DNA of 64,000 bases from G965205725 sp965205725 (GTDB lineage: Bacteria > Pseudomonadota > Gammaproteobacteria > Pseudomonadales > Halieaceae), in NCBI GenBank assembly GCA_965205725.1, contig OZ242189.1, forward strand, positions 1,488,001-1,552,000, in the 5' to 3' direction. The notes beneath the pieces are model-generated. The model saw nothing but the letters and a program-made list of their open reading frames with translations. It was not told where the DNA came from and did no database searches. Shown piece by piece: positions 43,135-52,042 of the stretch. The number at the start of each line of letters is the position of its first letter. Position 1 is the first letter of the stretch. The translations under genes and the position numbers were made by a program.

Positions 43135-46100
43135 ACTCCGATACTCCCATGCAAATCCTGCAAGCGGCGTACTTTCTTGTCATCCCCAGAAGCCATGGCG
43201 CCGCAAATAGCCTCGCCCGCCGCCAAAGTGGTCGTGTAATAAACATGGTGCGATTCAGCACTGCTGCGAATAGACGCTGAATCGGCAATGGCACGACGCC
43301 CCTCGGTGGTATTAATAATCAAGTCAATTTCATCATTTTTAATCATATCAACAATGTGAGGACGGCCTTCCTGTACCTTGTTAACAGCGTGCACGGCTAT
43401 TCCATGTTCTTCCAGAACCTGCGCAGTGCCGCGGGTAGCCACAAGGTCGAAACCGCGTGCTGCCAGGCTTTGTGCCACGCCCACAACACCTGCTTTATCT
43501 GCGTCGCGCACACTTAAAAAGGCAACACCGGATTCAGGCGCAATATTCCCGGCTGCCAACTGTGCTTTGGCAAAGGCACTCTCAAAGGTATCTGCGGTAC
43601 CCATGACCTCACCGGTAGACTTCATTTCCGGGCCGAGTATGGGGTCTACGCCAGGAAACTTGTTAAAGGGCATAACGGCCTCTTTAACACTATAGTAAGG
43701 GGGTACAATTTCTTGGGTGAAGCCCTGCTCTTGCAGCGTCTTGCCCGCCATGCAGCGCGCAGCAATCTTGGCCAAAGATGTGCCAATACACTTGGAGACA
43801 AAGGGCACTGTGCGCGACGCGCGAGGATTGACCTCAATAACGTAGATTTCATTGTCTTGCCAGGCCAACTGCACATTCATCAAACCCTTCACTTTCAAAG
43901 CCCGCGCCATGGCTTTGACCTGCTCGCGCATTTCATTCTGCACATTTTCAGCCAGGCTATAGGGAGGCAGGGCGCAGGCGGAATCACCTGAATGCACCCC
44001 AGCCTGCTCAATGTGCTGCATGATGGCGCCAATCACGACTTCATCACCGTCACTCACGGCGTCGATGTCGACTTCAATGGCTGCATTAAGAAAGTGGTCT
44101 AACAGCACGGGTGAATCATCTGAGGCTCGCACTGCATCACGCATATAGCGCAATAGCTCCTCTTCCCGATACACAATTTCCATGGCGCGGCCACCCAAGA
44201 CATAGGAGGGGCGAACCACCAGTGGATAGCCAATAGTTGCGGCGGCGGTAATGGCTTCTTCGGTGCTGCGCACCGTGGTGTTCACTGGCTGCTTAAGGCC
44301 CAGTTTCTGGATCATTTTTTGGAAGCGTTCACGATCTTCTGCCTCGTCAATGGCGTCTGGTATCGTGCCAATAATCGGCACGCCCTGTGCCTCCAGATCA
44401 CGGGCTAACTTAAGCGGTGTTTGACCACCAAACTGAACGATCACGCCCCTGGGTTTTTCCAGCGCAACAATCTCCAGCACATCTTCCAGTGTTACCGGCT
44501 CAAAAAAGAGGCGATCAGAGGTATCGTAATCCGTCGATACGGTTTCAGGGTTACAGTTGACCATGATGGTTTCATAACCATCCTCCCGCATGGCCAGGGC
44601 CGCGTGGACGCAGCAGTAATCAAATTCAATACCCTGGCCAATGCGATTGGGGCCACCGCCCAATACGAGAATCTTTTCCCTGTCGCTTGGGTTGGCTTCA
44701 CACTCTTCTTCATAGGTGGAGTACATGTAAGCGGTGGAGGAAGCAAATTCAGCAGCACAGGTATCGACTCGCTTATAGACCGGCCGGATATTCAGCGCGT
44801 GCCGGTGCTCACGCACGGCCCGCTCACTATGAGCCAATAACACCGCCAGGCGCTTGTCAGAAAAGCCCTTGCGCTTAAGGCGATACATCCCAGCGGCATC
44901 GATTTCAGATAACTGGACGGATTTAAGACTATTTTCAGTGTTGACTAAATCTTCGATCTGCACCAGAAACCAGGGATCAACACCTGAGAACTGATAAATC
45001 TCTTCAAGGGGAAAACCGGCGCGAAATGCATCGGCCAGGTACCAGATACGGTCGGGCCCCGGATTAGTCATTTCTGAGATTAACTCTTCACGCGCTTCCA
45101 GAGCATCTACATCGAGCCTATGCTCAAACCCGGATGAGCCCACTTCCAGTCCGCGCAACGCTTTTTGTAGTGACTCCTGAAATGTACGGCCAATGGCCAT
45201 CACTTCGCCAACTGATTTCATCTGCGTTGTCAGACAGCTATCCGCCCCATCGAATTTCTCAAATGCAAAACGCGGTATCTTGGTGACGACATAATCAATA
45301 CTGGGCTCGAAGGAGGCTGGGGTCATGCCACCGGTAATCTCATTTTGTAATTCATCCAGAGTGCGGCCAATAGCCAACTTGGCCGCAACTTTGGCAATGG
45401 GAAAGCCGGTCGCCTTTGAGGCCAGAGCTGAGGAACGCGACACCCGCGGATTCATTTCAATAATAACCATGCGGCCGGTTTTGGGGTCTTGACCAAACTG
45501 CACATTGGAGCCGCCTGTTTCGACGCCGATTTCCCGCAATACCGCGATTGATGCGTCTCGCATGATCTGGTATTCCTTGTCTGTCAGCGTTTGTGCAGGC
45601 GCAACCGTGATGGAGTCACCGGTGTGTACACCCATTGCATCAAAGTTCTCGATAGAACAAATAATGATGCAATTGTCATTTTTGTCGCGCACCACCTCCA
45701 TCTCAAACTCTTTCCAACCAATCAGTGACTCGTCGATCAGCAATTCATTGGTTGGGGAAAGATCCAGCCCACGGCTGCAAATTTCTTCAAACTCGTCGCG
45801 GTTATAGGCAATACCGCCACCAGAGCCGCCCATAGTGAACGATGGTCGTACAATGCAGGGGAAGCCAATTTGGTCGAGTACCTGAAAGGCCTCTTCCAGG
45901 CTCTGAGCCAACGCAGCTCGAGGCGTCTCCAGGCCAATACGCTGCATGGCCTTGTCGAACAACTGGCGATCTTCGGCCATGTCGATGGCCTCTTTGCTGG
46001 CGCCGATCATTTCCACGCCGTATTTTTCCAACACGCCCTCGCGCGCCAGGTCGAGCGCACAGTTCAATGCAGTCTGGCCGCCCATAGTCGGCAACAGTGC

Positions 46101-46352
46101 ATCCGGGCGTTCCTGCTCGATAATCTTTTCCAGAGTGCGCCAGTCAATGGGCTCAATATAAGTTGCATCGGCCATGGCCGGATCAGTCATGATAGTGGCT
46201 GGGTTAGAGTTCACCAGGATGACTCGAAAACCCTCTTCTCTCAGCGCCTTACAGGCTTGAGCACCGGAATAATCAAACTCACAGGCCTGGCCGATAACAA
46301 TTGGACCAGCACCAAGAATAAGCACGCTGTGGATATCAGTGCGCTTTGGCAT
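43131..46352 (-). CDS. carB: Carbamoyl-phosphate synthase large subunit
   Basis: Enzyme of 1073 residues that makes carbamoyl phosphate from bicarbonate, ATP and ammonia channelled from CarA, feeding arginine and pyrimidine synthesis. Two ATP-grasp halves repeat the pattern (LILGAGPIVIGQACEFDYSG near residue 12 and LVLGGGPNRIGQGIEFDYCC near 558), each with an ATP-binding domain; the C-terminal MGS-like domain, from about residue 935, is the allosteric site for UMP, IMP and ornithine. It overlaps carA by 17 bases. Confidence 0.97.
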   Translation of the reverse strand: MPKRTDIHSVLILGAGPIVIGQACEFDYSGAQACKALREEGFRVILVNSNPATIMTDPAMADATYIEPIDWRTLEKIIEQERPDALLPTMGGQTALNCALDLAREGVLEKYGVEMIGASKEAIDMAEDRQLFDKAMQRIGLETPRAALAQSLEEAFQVLDQIGFPCIVRPSFTMGGSGGGIAYNRDEFEEICSRGLDLSPTNELLIDESLIGWKEFEMEVVRDKNDNCIIICSIENFDAMGVHTGDSITVAPAQTLTDKEYQIMRDASIAVLREIGVETGGSNVQFGQDPKTGRMVIIEMNPRVSRSSALASKATGFPIAKVAAKLAIGRTLDELQNEITGGMTPASFEPSIDYVVTKIPRFAFEKFDGADSCLTTQMKSVGEVMAIGRTFQESLQKALRGLEVGSSGFEHRLDVDALEAREELISEMTNPGPDRIWYLADAFRAGFPLEEIYQFSGVDPWFLVQIEDLVNTENSLKSVQLSEIDAAGMYRLKRKGFSDKRLAVLLAHSERAVREHRHALNIRPVYKRVDTCAAEFASSTAYMYSTYEEECEANPSDREKILVLGGGPNRIGQGIEFDYCCVHAALAMREDGYETIMVNCNPETVSTDYDTSDRLFFEPVTLEDVLEIVALEKPRGVIVQFGGQTPLKLARDLEAQGVPIIGTIPDAIDEAEDRERFQKMIQKLGLKQPVNTTVRSTEEAITAAATIGYPLVVRPSYVLGGRAMEIVYREEELLRYMRDAVRASDDSPVLLDHFLNAAIEVDIDAVSDGDEVVIGAIMQHIEQAGVHSGDSACALPPYSLAENVQNEMREQVKAMARALKVKGLMNVQLAWQDNEIYVIEVNPRASRTVPFVSKCIGTSLAKIAARCMAGKTLQEQGFTQEIVPPYYSVKEAVMPFNKFPGVDPILGPEMKSTGEVMGTADTFESAFAKAQLAAGNIAPESGVAFLSVRDADKAGVVGVAQSLAARGFDLVATRGTAQVLEEHGIAVHAVNKVQEGRPHIVDMIKNDEIDLIINTTEGRRAIADSASIRSSAESHHVYYTTTLAAGEAICGAMASGDDKKVRRLQDLHGSIGV

Positions 46353-47475
46353 GTTCTATGAGCTCCAGAAAATGATCGAACAGGGGGGCTGCATCGTGCG
46401 GCCCCGGGCTGGCTTCAGGGTGACCCTGAAAACTAAAGGCTGGCTTATCAGTACGATGAATACCCTGCAATGTTCCGTCAAAGAGGGACTTATGCGTCAC
46501 CCTTATGTTGTCAGGTAGCGATGATTCCTCGGCTGCAAAGCCATGATTCTGGCTGGTAATCAACACAGTGCCATCGTCAAGATTTTGAACCGGATGGTTG
46601 GCCCCGTGATGGCCAAATTTCATTTTCATGGTTTTCGCACCGCTGGCTAACGCCAGCAACTGGTGGCCCAAACAAATACCAAAAACTGGTATTTCTGTTG
46701 CCAGTATTCCCTTAATCGCGGCTATCGCATAGTCACAGGGTTCAGGGTCACCGGGTCCATTCGACAAAAAGACACCATCGGGATTCATGGCCAGAACCTC
46801 AGCCGCTGGCGTTTGCGCCGGTACAACGGTGAGGCGGCAACCGCGATCAACCAGCATACGCAAAATATGTCGCTTCACTCCGAAATCATAGGCTACAACA
46901 TGATGGGGCAAATCAGATGTCCGGGCTTGTTGAAACCCCTCACCCGGCACCCAGGAGCCCTGGCTCCAGGGGTAGGCCTCGGTGACGGTCACATCTTTTG
47001 CCAAATCCATGCCTTTTAAGCCAGCGAAACCTTTAGCCTGATCGAGAGCCCTGCTCTCATCAATATCAGCACCAGCCATAATGCAGCCATTCTGGGCGCC
47101 CTTCTCACGCAGGATACGGGTCAAACGGCGCGTGTCGATATCAGCAATGGCCACCACACTGCGGCGCTGCAAGTAGTCTTGCAGACTTTCCTGATTGCGG
47201 TAGTTGCTGGCTAATAGCGGCAGGTCGCGAATCACCAGGCCCGACGCAAATACGCCTGTAGACTCTTCGTCTTCCCGATTTGTGCCAGTGTTGCCAATGT
47301 GCGGATAGGTAAGCGTGATAATCTGACGCGCGTAAGAGGGGTCTGTCAGAATTTCCTGATAACCAGTCATTGCGGTATTGAATACCACCTCGCCAACCGA
47401 TGCACCTTCAGCACCAATTGCCAAACCTTTGAAAATACTGCCATCTTCAAGGGCCAATAGGGCTGGACTGAACAC
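46336..47475 (-). CDS. carA: Carbamoyl-phosphate synthase small subunit
   Basis: Glutamine-hydrolysing subunit of 379 residues. The N-terminal domain includes LALEDGSIFKGLAIGAEG and FNTAMTGYQEILTDPSYA; the class I amidotransferase domain has the nucleophile Cys in VFGICLGHQLLALASG and the His/Glu pair in FSFQGHPEASPGP. The frame opens 19 codons earlier, but the GTG at 47473-47475 follows GGGAGG by four bases and matches the family's N-terminus, so it is the likely start. A terminator-like hairpin 56 bases upstream suggests attenuation. Confidence 0.95.
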   Translation of the reverse strand: MFSPALLALEDGSIFKGLAIGAEGASVGEVVFNTAMTGYQEILTDPSYARQIITLTYPHIGNTGTNREDEESTGVFASGLVIRDLPLLASNYRNQESLQDYLQRRSVVAIADIDTRRLTRILREKGAQNGCIMAGADIDESRALDQAKGFAGLKGMDLAKDVTVTEAYPWSQGSWVPGEGFQQARTSDLPHHVVAYDFGVKRHILRMLVDRGCRLTVVPAQTPAAEVLAMNPDGVFLSNGPGDPEPCDYAIAAIKGILATEIPVFGICLGHQLLALASGAKTMKMKFGHHGANHPVQNLDDGTVLITSQNHGFAAEESSLPDNIRVTHKSLFDGTLQGIHRTDKPAFSFQGHPEASPGPHDAAPLFDHFLELIEHAKAH

Positions 47476-47530
47476 TACACCTCCCAATTTGCAGGCTATC
47501 TGAACCACTGATTTGCTATTTTCAGGCCGC

Positions 47531-47567
47531 AAAAAAAGCGAGATGAGTTGTATTCATCTCGCTTTTT
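47531..47567 (-). promoter_or_regulatory. Putative carAB leader attenuator hairpin
   Basis: On the minus strand AAAAAGCGAGATGA-atacaac-TCATCTCGCTTTTTTT forms a very stable stem of nine G/C/A/T pairs plus five A-T pairs, closed by a seven-T tract. Because the flanking genes diverge, a transcript reaching it on the minus strand must be the carAB leader itself. A five-codon frame (ATGGAAAAAGCGAGATGA) ends inside the stem. The rest of the gap, 47568-47816, contains the divergent promoters; I see no other gene there. Confidence 0.6.
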
Positions 47568-47816
47568 CCATGACGGTATACACAATGAGCCAGAGCACCG
47601 AAGTCTGAGTAGCGGGCCTGCCCCGCTCTCTTATGATCTGGCGTGCGATTTTACGGCATCACCTCCTGGGTAGCAACAAAAAGCCATCTCAAGGCGACTT
47701 TGAAGGCGGCCAACATACTCAAAGTTTAAATTTTATTCTTAAAGGTGGATTGCTCACTGCATGCTGTGTTAACTTAGAGTTTGCATTGATTATATGACCC
47801 AATTCAGGAGGCTGTC

Positions 47817-48938
47817 TTGAGCCAGGAAACCGACACCAGCGGGCGCTTATTTGATTTAACGCTCACCGACGAACAGCGCATGACCCGAGAATCAGTCCAG
47901 CGCTTTGCCGAAACCGAGCTGGCAGCACTCGCCAGGGACGCTGACGACAATAACGCGACCCCTGCAGGTTTCTATGAGAAAACCCTGGAACTCGGACTGG
48001 GCCTGATGCCCATTCCCGAGGCCCTTGGTGGCGCTGGTGTCCCGCGGTCACCCATTTCCAACACGCTTAACACAGAAGACCTGGCCCAAGGCGATATGTC
48101 TCTGGCACTGGGCAGTCTCACACCACTGGCGTTCATTAACACCCTTATTGATCATGCTACGGCGGCACAGCAAGAAAAGTACTTACCGCGCTTCTGCGGT
48201 GAAACTTTCGAACAGGCCACCATCGCTTTTATGGAACCCCGCGCAACCTTCGAACCCACCGAGCTGCAAACCATCGCCAAACGCTCAGGCGACGGCTTCA
48301 TCATTAACGGCTCTAAAACCATGGTACCCCTGGGCACAGATGCCGAACTCGTGCTGGTTATAGCCGAACTTGAAAACGAAGGTCCCGCTGCATTCATCGT
48401 TGAGGGAGCAGCCGCCAATCTGGAGCGAAGTAGCCAGGAAAACATGGGTTTGCGCGGCGTGCAGATGGCCGAATTACATTTCAATGATGTGGTCGTACCT
48501 GGCGACGCCTTACTGGGAGAAAGCGGCTTTGACCTGCAGCGGTTTATTGATCTCTCGCGCATCGGCATTTGCGCGCTGGCGATTGGCACATGCCAGGCTG
48601 TGCTGGACTACGTCATCGAATACTGTAACGAGCGAGTTGCCTTCGGCGAACCGATCACCAATCGCCAGTCAGTCGCCTTTATGATCGCCGATATTGCGAT
48701 TGAACTGGACGCCATGCGTTTGATGACCTGGCGCGCAGCGGCAAGGGCGGAAAACGGTGAAGATTTCCATGAACACGCTTATCTGGCGAAGGCTTTTTGT
48801 GCTGAACACGCCATGGAGATTGGCACCAACGGTGTACAGCTTTTGGGCGGGCACGGCTTTACTAAGGAGCACCCGGTAGAACTGTGGTATCGAAATCTGC
48901 GAGCAATCGCCATCCTGGAAGGCGCAGTCAGCGTCTAA
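47817..48938 (+). CDS. Acyl-CoA dehydrogenase family protein
   Basis: FAD-dependent enzyme of 373 residues, shorter than the standard 385 or so because it ends at NLRAIAILEGAVSV. The N-terminal helical domain starts LTDEQRMTRESVQRFAETEL; the beta domain has AFMEPRATFEPTELQTIAKR where the usual T-E-P-x-A-G-S-D motif is degenerate; the C-terminal domain ends GVQLLGGHGFTKEHPVELWY. The start is a TTG with AGGAGG five bases ahead. It pairs with the next acyl-CoA dehydrogenase 28 bases downstream, so the two could form a heteromer as in steroid-degrading pairs; this is inference. Confidence 0.85.
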   Translation: MSQETDTSGRLFDLTLTDEQRMTRESVQRFAETELAALARDADDNNATPAGFYEKTLELGLGLMPIPEALGGAGVPRSPISNTLNTEDLAQGDMSLALGSLTPLAFINTLIDHATAAQQEKYLPRFCGETFEQATIAFMEPRATFEPTELQTIAKRSGDGFIINGSKTMVPLGTDAELVLVIAELENEGPAAFIVEGAAANLERSSQENMGLRGVQMAELHFNDVVVPGDALLGESGFDLQRFIDLSRIGICALAIGTCQAVLDYVIEYCNERVAFGEPITNRQSVAFMIADIAIELDAMRLMTWRAAARAENGEDFHEHAYLAKAFCAEHAMEIGTNGVQLLGGHGFTKEHPVELWYRNLRAIAILEGAVSV

Positions 48939-48966
48939 TCAGTAACTCCAAGACAGGAATAGCATA

Positions 48967-50163
48967 ATGATTAATCTCGAACTCAACGACAAAGCCCAGG
49001 AAACTTACAACAATTTGCTGATGATGGCAGAAACCATGATGCGCCCCTATTCGCGCAAATATGACAAGGAAGAACACACCTACCCCAAGGAAATGGAAGA
49101 GGTATCCAAACTCATTGGGCAAAGCAGGCCAGTGGCAGGTGCCAAAAGTGCAGCTAACGGCAGCGGCGTAAACAACGGTGCCAATTTGATGGCAGTGACC
49201 GCCCAGGAAGCCATATGCTGGGGTGATACTGGTTTGATGCTGGCGATGCCTGGGCGTGGTTTAGGCAACGCAGCCATTAGCGCTGTTGCCACCCCGGAGC
49301 AACTGAAAAAATTTGGTGGTCGCTATGCGGCAATGGCTATTACCGAGCCCGGCACTGGCTCTGACTCTGCGAATATTTCCACTACGGCTGTTCTCGACGG
49401 TGATGAATGGATTTTAAATGGGGAGAAAATATTCGTAACCGATGGCGACCGCTGTGACGTGATTGTTGTGTGGGCAACACTCGACAAATCTCTTGGCAAG
49501 GCTGCAATTAAGTCTTTCCTGGTAGAGAAAGGTACGCCCGGCTGCGAAGTGACTCGGCTGGAACACAAACTCGGCATTCGCGCCTCCGACACTGCTGCCA
49601 TCAGCTTTAGCGACTGCCGCATCCCCAAAGACAATATTCTGGGTAGCCCCGAAGTTGCAAAAAATGCTGAAGAGCGCAAGAAAGCCTTTGGCGGCGTGAT
49701 GCAAACTTTCGATAACACTCGACCTCCGGTTGCTGCAATGTCGATTGGCGTTGGACGCGCTGCACTAGACATGGCAAAAACACTGCTGGCGAAGGAAGGT
49801 GTTACACTCAAGTTCGACAAAAAACCGGGCAACCTCACTGCCGTGGAAGCCGAGCTCTACAAAATGGAAGCGGAGTGGAATGCTGCCAGGCTGCTGGTGC
49901 AACGCGCTGCCTGGATGGCCGACAACAAGGAGCCGAATTCCAAAGAGGCCTCAATGTGCAAAGCCAAAGCTGGCCGCATGGGCAACTATGTCACCCTGCG
50001 CTGTGTTGAACTGTGCTCAAGCCTGGGATACAGCGAAAACGAATTACTGGAAAAATTCGCGCGCGATTCGAAAATTCTGGATATTTTTGAAGGAACCCAG
50101 CAGATCCAGCAGCTAATCGTGGCACGCAGAGTACTGGGCAAATCCTCGTCAGAACTGAAATAG
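48967..50163 (+). CDS. Acyl-CoA dehydrogenase
   Basis: FAD enzyme of 398 residues with intact catalytic machinery. The beta domain has MAITEPGTGSDSANISTTAV, the C-terminal domain ends with the catalytic Glu in KILDIFEGTQQIQQLIVARR. Its partner gene directly upstream lacks the clean TEPGTGSD motif, so this subunit may bear the main activity. The gene stops two bases short of the convergent PQQ-enzyme stop. The substrate is likely a medium-chain, branched or steroid-derived acyl-CoA; not determinable. Confidence 0.9.
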   Translation: MINLELNDKAQETYNNLLMMAETMMRPYSRKYDKEEHTYPKEMEEVSKLIGQSRPVAGAKSAANGSGVNNGANLMAVTAQEAICWGDTGLMLAMPGRGLGNAAISAVATPEQLKKFGGRYAAMAITEPGTGSDSANISTTAVLDGDEWILNGEKIFVTDGDRCDVIVVWATLDKSLGKAAIKSFLVEKGTPGCEVTRLEHKLGIRASDTAAISFSDCRIPKDNILGSPEVAKNAEERKKAFGGVMQTFDNTRPPVAAMSIGVGRAALDMAKTLLAKEGVTLKFDKKPGNLTAVEAELYKMEAEWNAARLLVQRAAWMADNKEPNSKEASMCKAKAGRMGNYVTLRCVELCSSLGYSENELLEKFARDSKILDIFEGTQQIQQLIVARRVLGKSSSELK

Positions 50164-50164
50164 T

Positions 50165-52042
50165 TTAGTCGGGTCGTTCAAAGGCAAGCAGTACATTGCC
50201 CGGCATATGAAAGTAGATGCCGTAGCCGCTGTTAACGAATAATTTATTGTCGTATAACACCGGTCCACTCACTCCGCCGATTGAGCCACCCCTGGCTGAA
50301 CCACCATTGACCGTTTGAAATTCGCGGGCCGTGTCATAATCCCAGATGATGTCTCCCGTATCACGCTGATAAGCCCGCAGATGTCCATCCATTGCACCCG
50401 CCAGCACACCACCAGGCAGTGCAGATGCCGCCGCAGACAATCCAGGTTGGCAGAACTCTCTTCCTTCGCAAGCATCCTGCGCTGGCTTGAACCATTGGGT
50501 GGCACCCGTTGACACGTCCAGCGCGAACATGCCCGGCTTCGCTACACCCGGCCAACGCGGGCCACCATCAAAATCAGACATCGGCACATAAAGGGTGTTT
50601 CCATCAACCGCCATACCAAAATGTACGCCACCCTGAATACCACCGCGTCCCAGTTTTCGGTGCCAAATAATCGTGCCCTGTTTATCGGGATCCAGTCCGT
50701 ATACATCGCCCGATTTCTGCCCGGCAATCACAATAGCTTTGCCATTTTTGGCCTGGGCAACAATAACAGCAGCGCCAAAGTCGTAGTCTGGTCCGTTTTC
50801 CAGCGGGCAATTAATTTTTTCTGCTGTTTCACAGCCCATATTCCAGGCGTCTCCAGCGGTCATTTGCTGAGTCCATACGATATGACCATCTTTCAGGCTC
50901 AATGCCAGCACCGCGTCACTGGTCTCGTTGGCAGGGGATGAGTAGTTCTCTCCCGTGCCGACGTACATCACGCCTCGTGCGAGATCGAGGGCAGGCGTGT
51001 TCCAGATTGGAGCGCCACTCGGTGCCATGCGCGCCGTACCAACGGAATTGTGTCCAACCACGGTGGGTGCTTTATCGATGGTGTAGCCAGTCCATAATTT
51101 TTTACCGGTGCTTGCCTCATAGACTGCGACGCCACCGCGAAAGGTACAGCAAGCGTATTTCGGGTCAGCAGCGGCCGTGACTTCCAATGCCGACATCGGC
51201 ACATAGAGCCGTCCAGCGTGATAAGCCGGAGCAGCGGTCAGCGTCAAACTCGGGTGCTCATCCGGTCGGTCGCGCCAAACCAGTTCTCCAGTAGCTGCGT
51301 TGAGCGCGTAGACATACCCAACAAGGTCGCCGAAAAATAGCAGGCTCTCCAGCTGTCTGGCGGAAACTGCTGGCGCCATCACAATACCTGTGCGCACCTC
51401 AGCCACTGTTGAAAACTCCCAGCGCAGGCAACCTTTGTCTGCATCAAGAGAAAAAACACTGCCGTTTTGCCCACCCACGAAAACTGCCCCGCCCGCCAAA
51501 AGTGGCTGCGACCTGGCGCGCACAGCGTCGGGATAAGCAAAGGCCCATTTTAGTTTGAGCTTCGGCATATCTGATATGGACAGAGATGTGATGGACGCAT
51601 CAAATTTACGGTGGTTCTGCAAATCTACACCCGATTGCCAAGCGCCCGTAGCAGCGGTGACATCAATTTCCGCAGACTCACAACGCGCAGGCAAGGCTAC
51701 CTGAGACGATGCAGGCAAACTTTGGCCGGTCAAAAACTCTGCCACCTTGTGTTTTTGCGACGCGGACAAACCTGCAGCCTGCTGCTTCATGGCACCTGAT
51801 TCCATAGCTCGCAATACCGAACTGGTCGACATAATTTGCAATAAACTCAGCTGTGGTGCCATGGCAACATAACCGCCATGGCACTGCATACAATGCTGAT
51901 TGAACAACTGCGCACCCGTGCCTTCGCCTGACTCTGCAGCCACATTGATAGAGAATTCAGATAAAGCCACTATCAGGCATAGAAACTTAGTGACACTGGA
52001 TACAGATTGAGTCCAGGAAACTGCTTTAAATACAGGGATCAT
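50165..52042 (-). CDS. PQQ/cytochrome c dehydrogenase, polyvinyl-alcohol-dehydrogenase-like
   Basis: Periplasmic quinohaemoprotein of 625 residues. A signal peptide covers about residues 1-36. A cytochrome c domain follows, with the haem motif CMQCH at residues 51-55. From about residue 145 on an eight-bladed PQQ propeller is seen through tryptophan-docking repeats such as GSVFSLDADKGCLRWEF and GYVYALNAATGELVWRD; the vicinal-Cys pair CCTF near residue 298 and NMGCETAEKINCP fit the polyvinyl-alcohol-dehydrogenase group, which oxidises secondary alcohols of polymers. The start overlaps the DUF3604 stop (ATGA). The enzyme needs PQQ, whose synthesis genes are not in this window. Confidence 0.85.
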   Translation of the reverse strand: MIPVFKAVSWTQSVSSVTKFLCLIVALSEFSINVAAESGEGTGAQLFNQHCMQCHGGYVAMAPQLSLLQIMSTSSVLRAMESGAMKQQAAGLSASQKHKVAEFLTGQSLPASSQVALPARCESAEIDVTAATGAWQSGVDLQNHRKFDASITSLSISDMPKLKLKWAFAYPDAVRARSQPLLAGGAVFVGGQNGSVFSLDADKGCLRWEFSTVAEVRTGIVMAPAVSARQLESLLFFGDLVGYVYALNAATGELVWRDRPDEHPSLTLTAAPAYHAGRLYVPMSALEVTAAADPKYACCTFRGGVAVYEASTGKKLWTGYTIDKAPTVVGHNSVGTARMAPSGAPIWNTPALDLARGVMYVGTGENYSSPANETSDAVLALSLKDGHIVWTQQMTAGDAWNMGCETAEKINCPLENGPDYDFGAAVIVAQAKNGKAIVIAGQKSGDVYGLDPDKQGTIIWHRKLGRGGIQGGVHFGMAVDGNTLYVPMSDFDGGPRWPGVAKPGMFALDVSTGATQWFKPAQDACEGREFCQPGLSAAASALPGGVLAGAMDGHLRAYQRDTGDIIWDYDTAREFQTVNGGSARGGSIGGVSGPVLYDNKLFVNSGYGIYFHMPGNVLLAFERPD

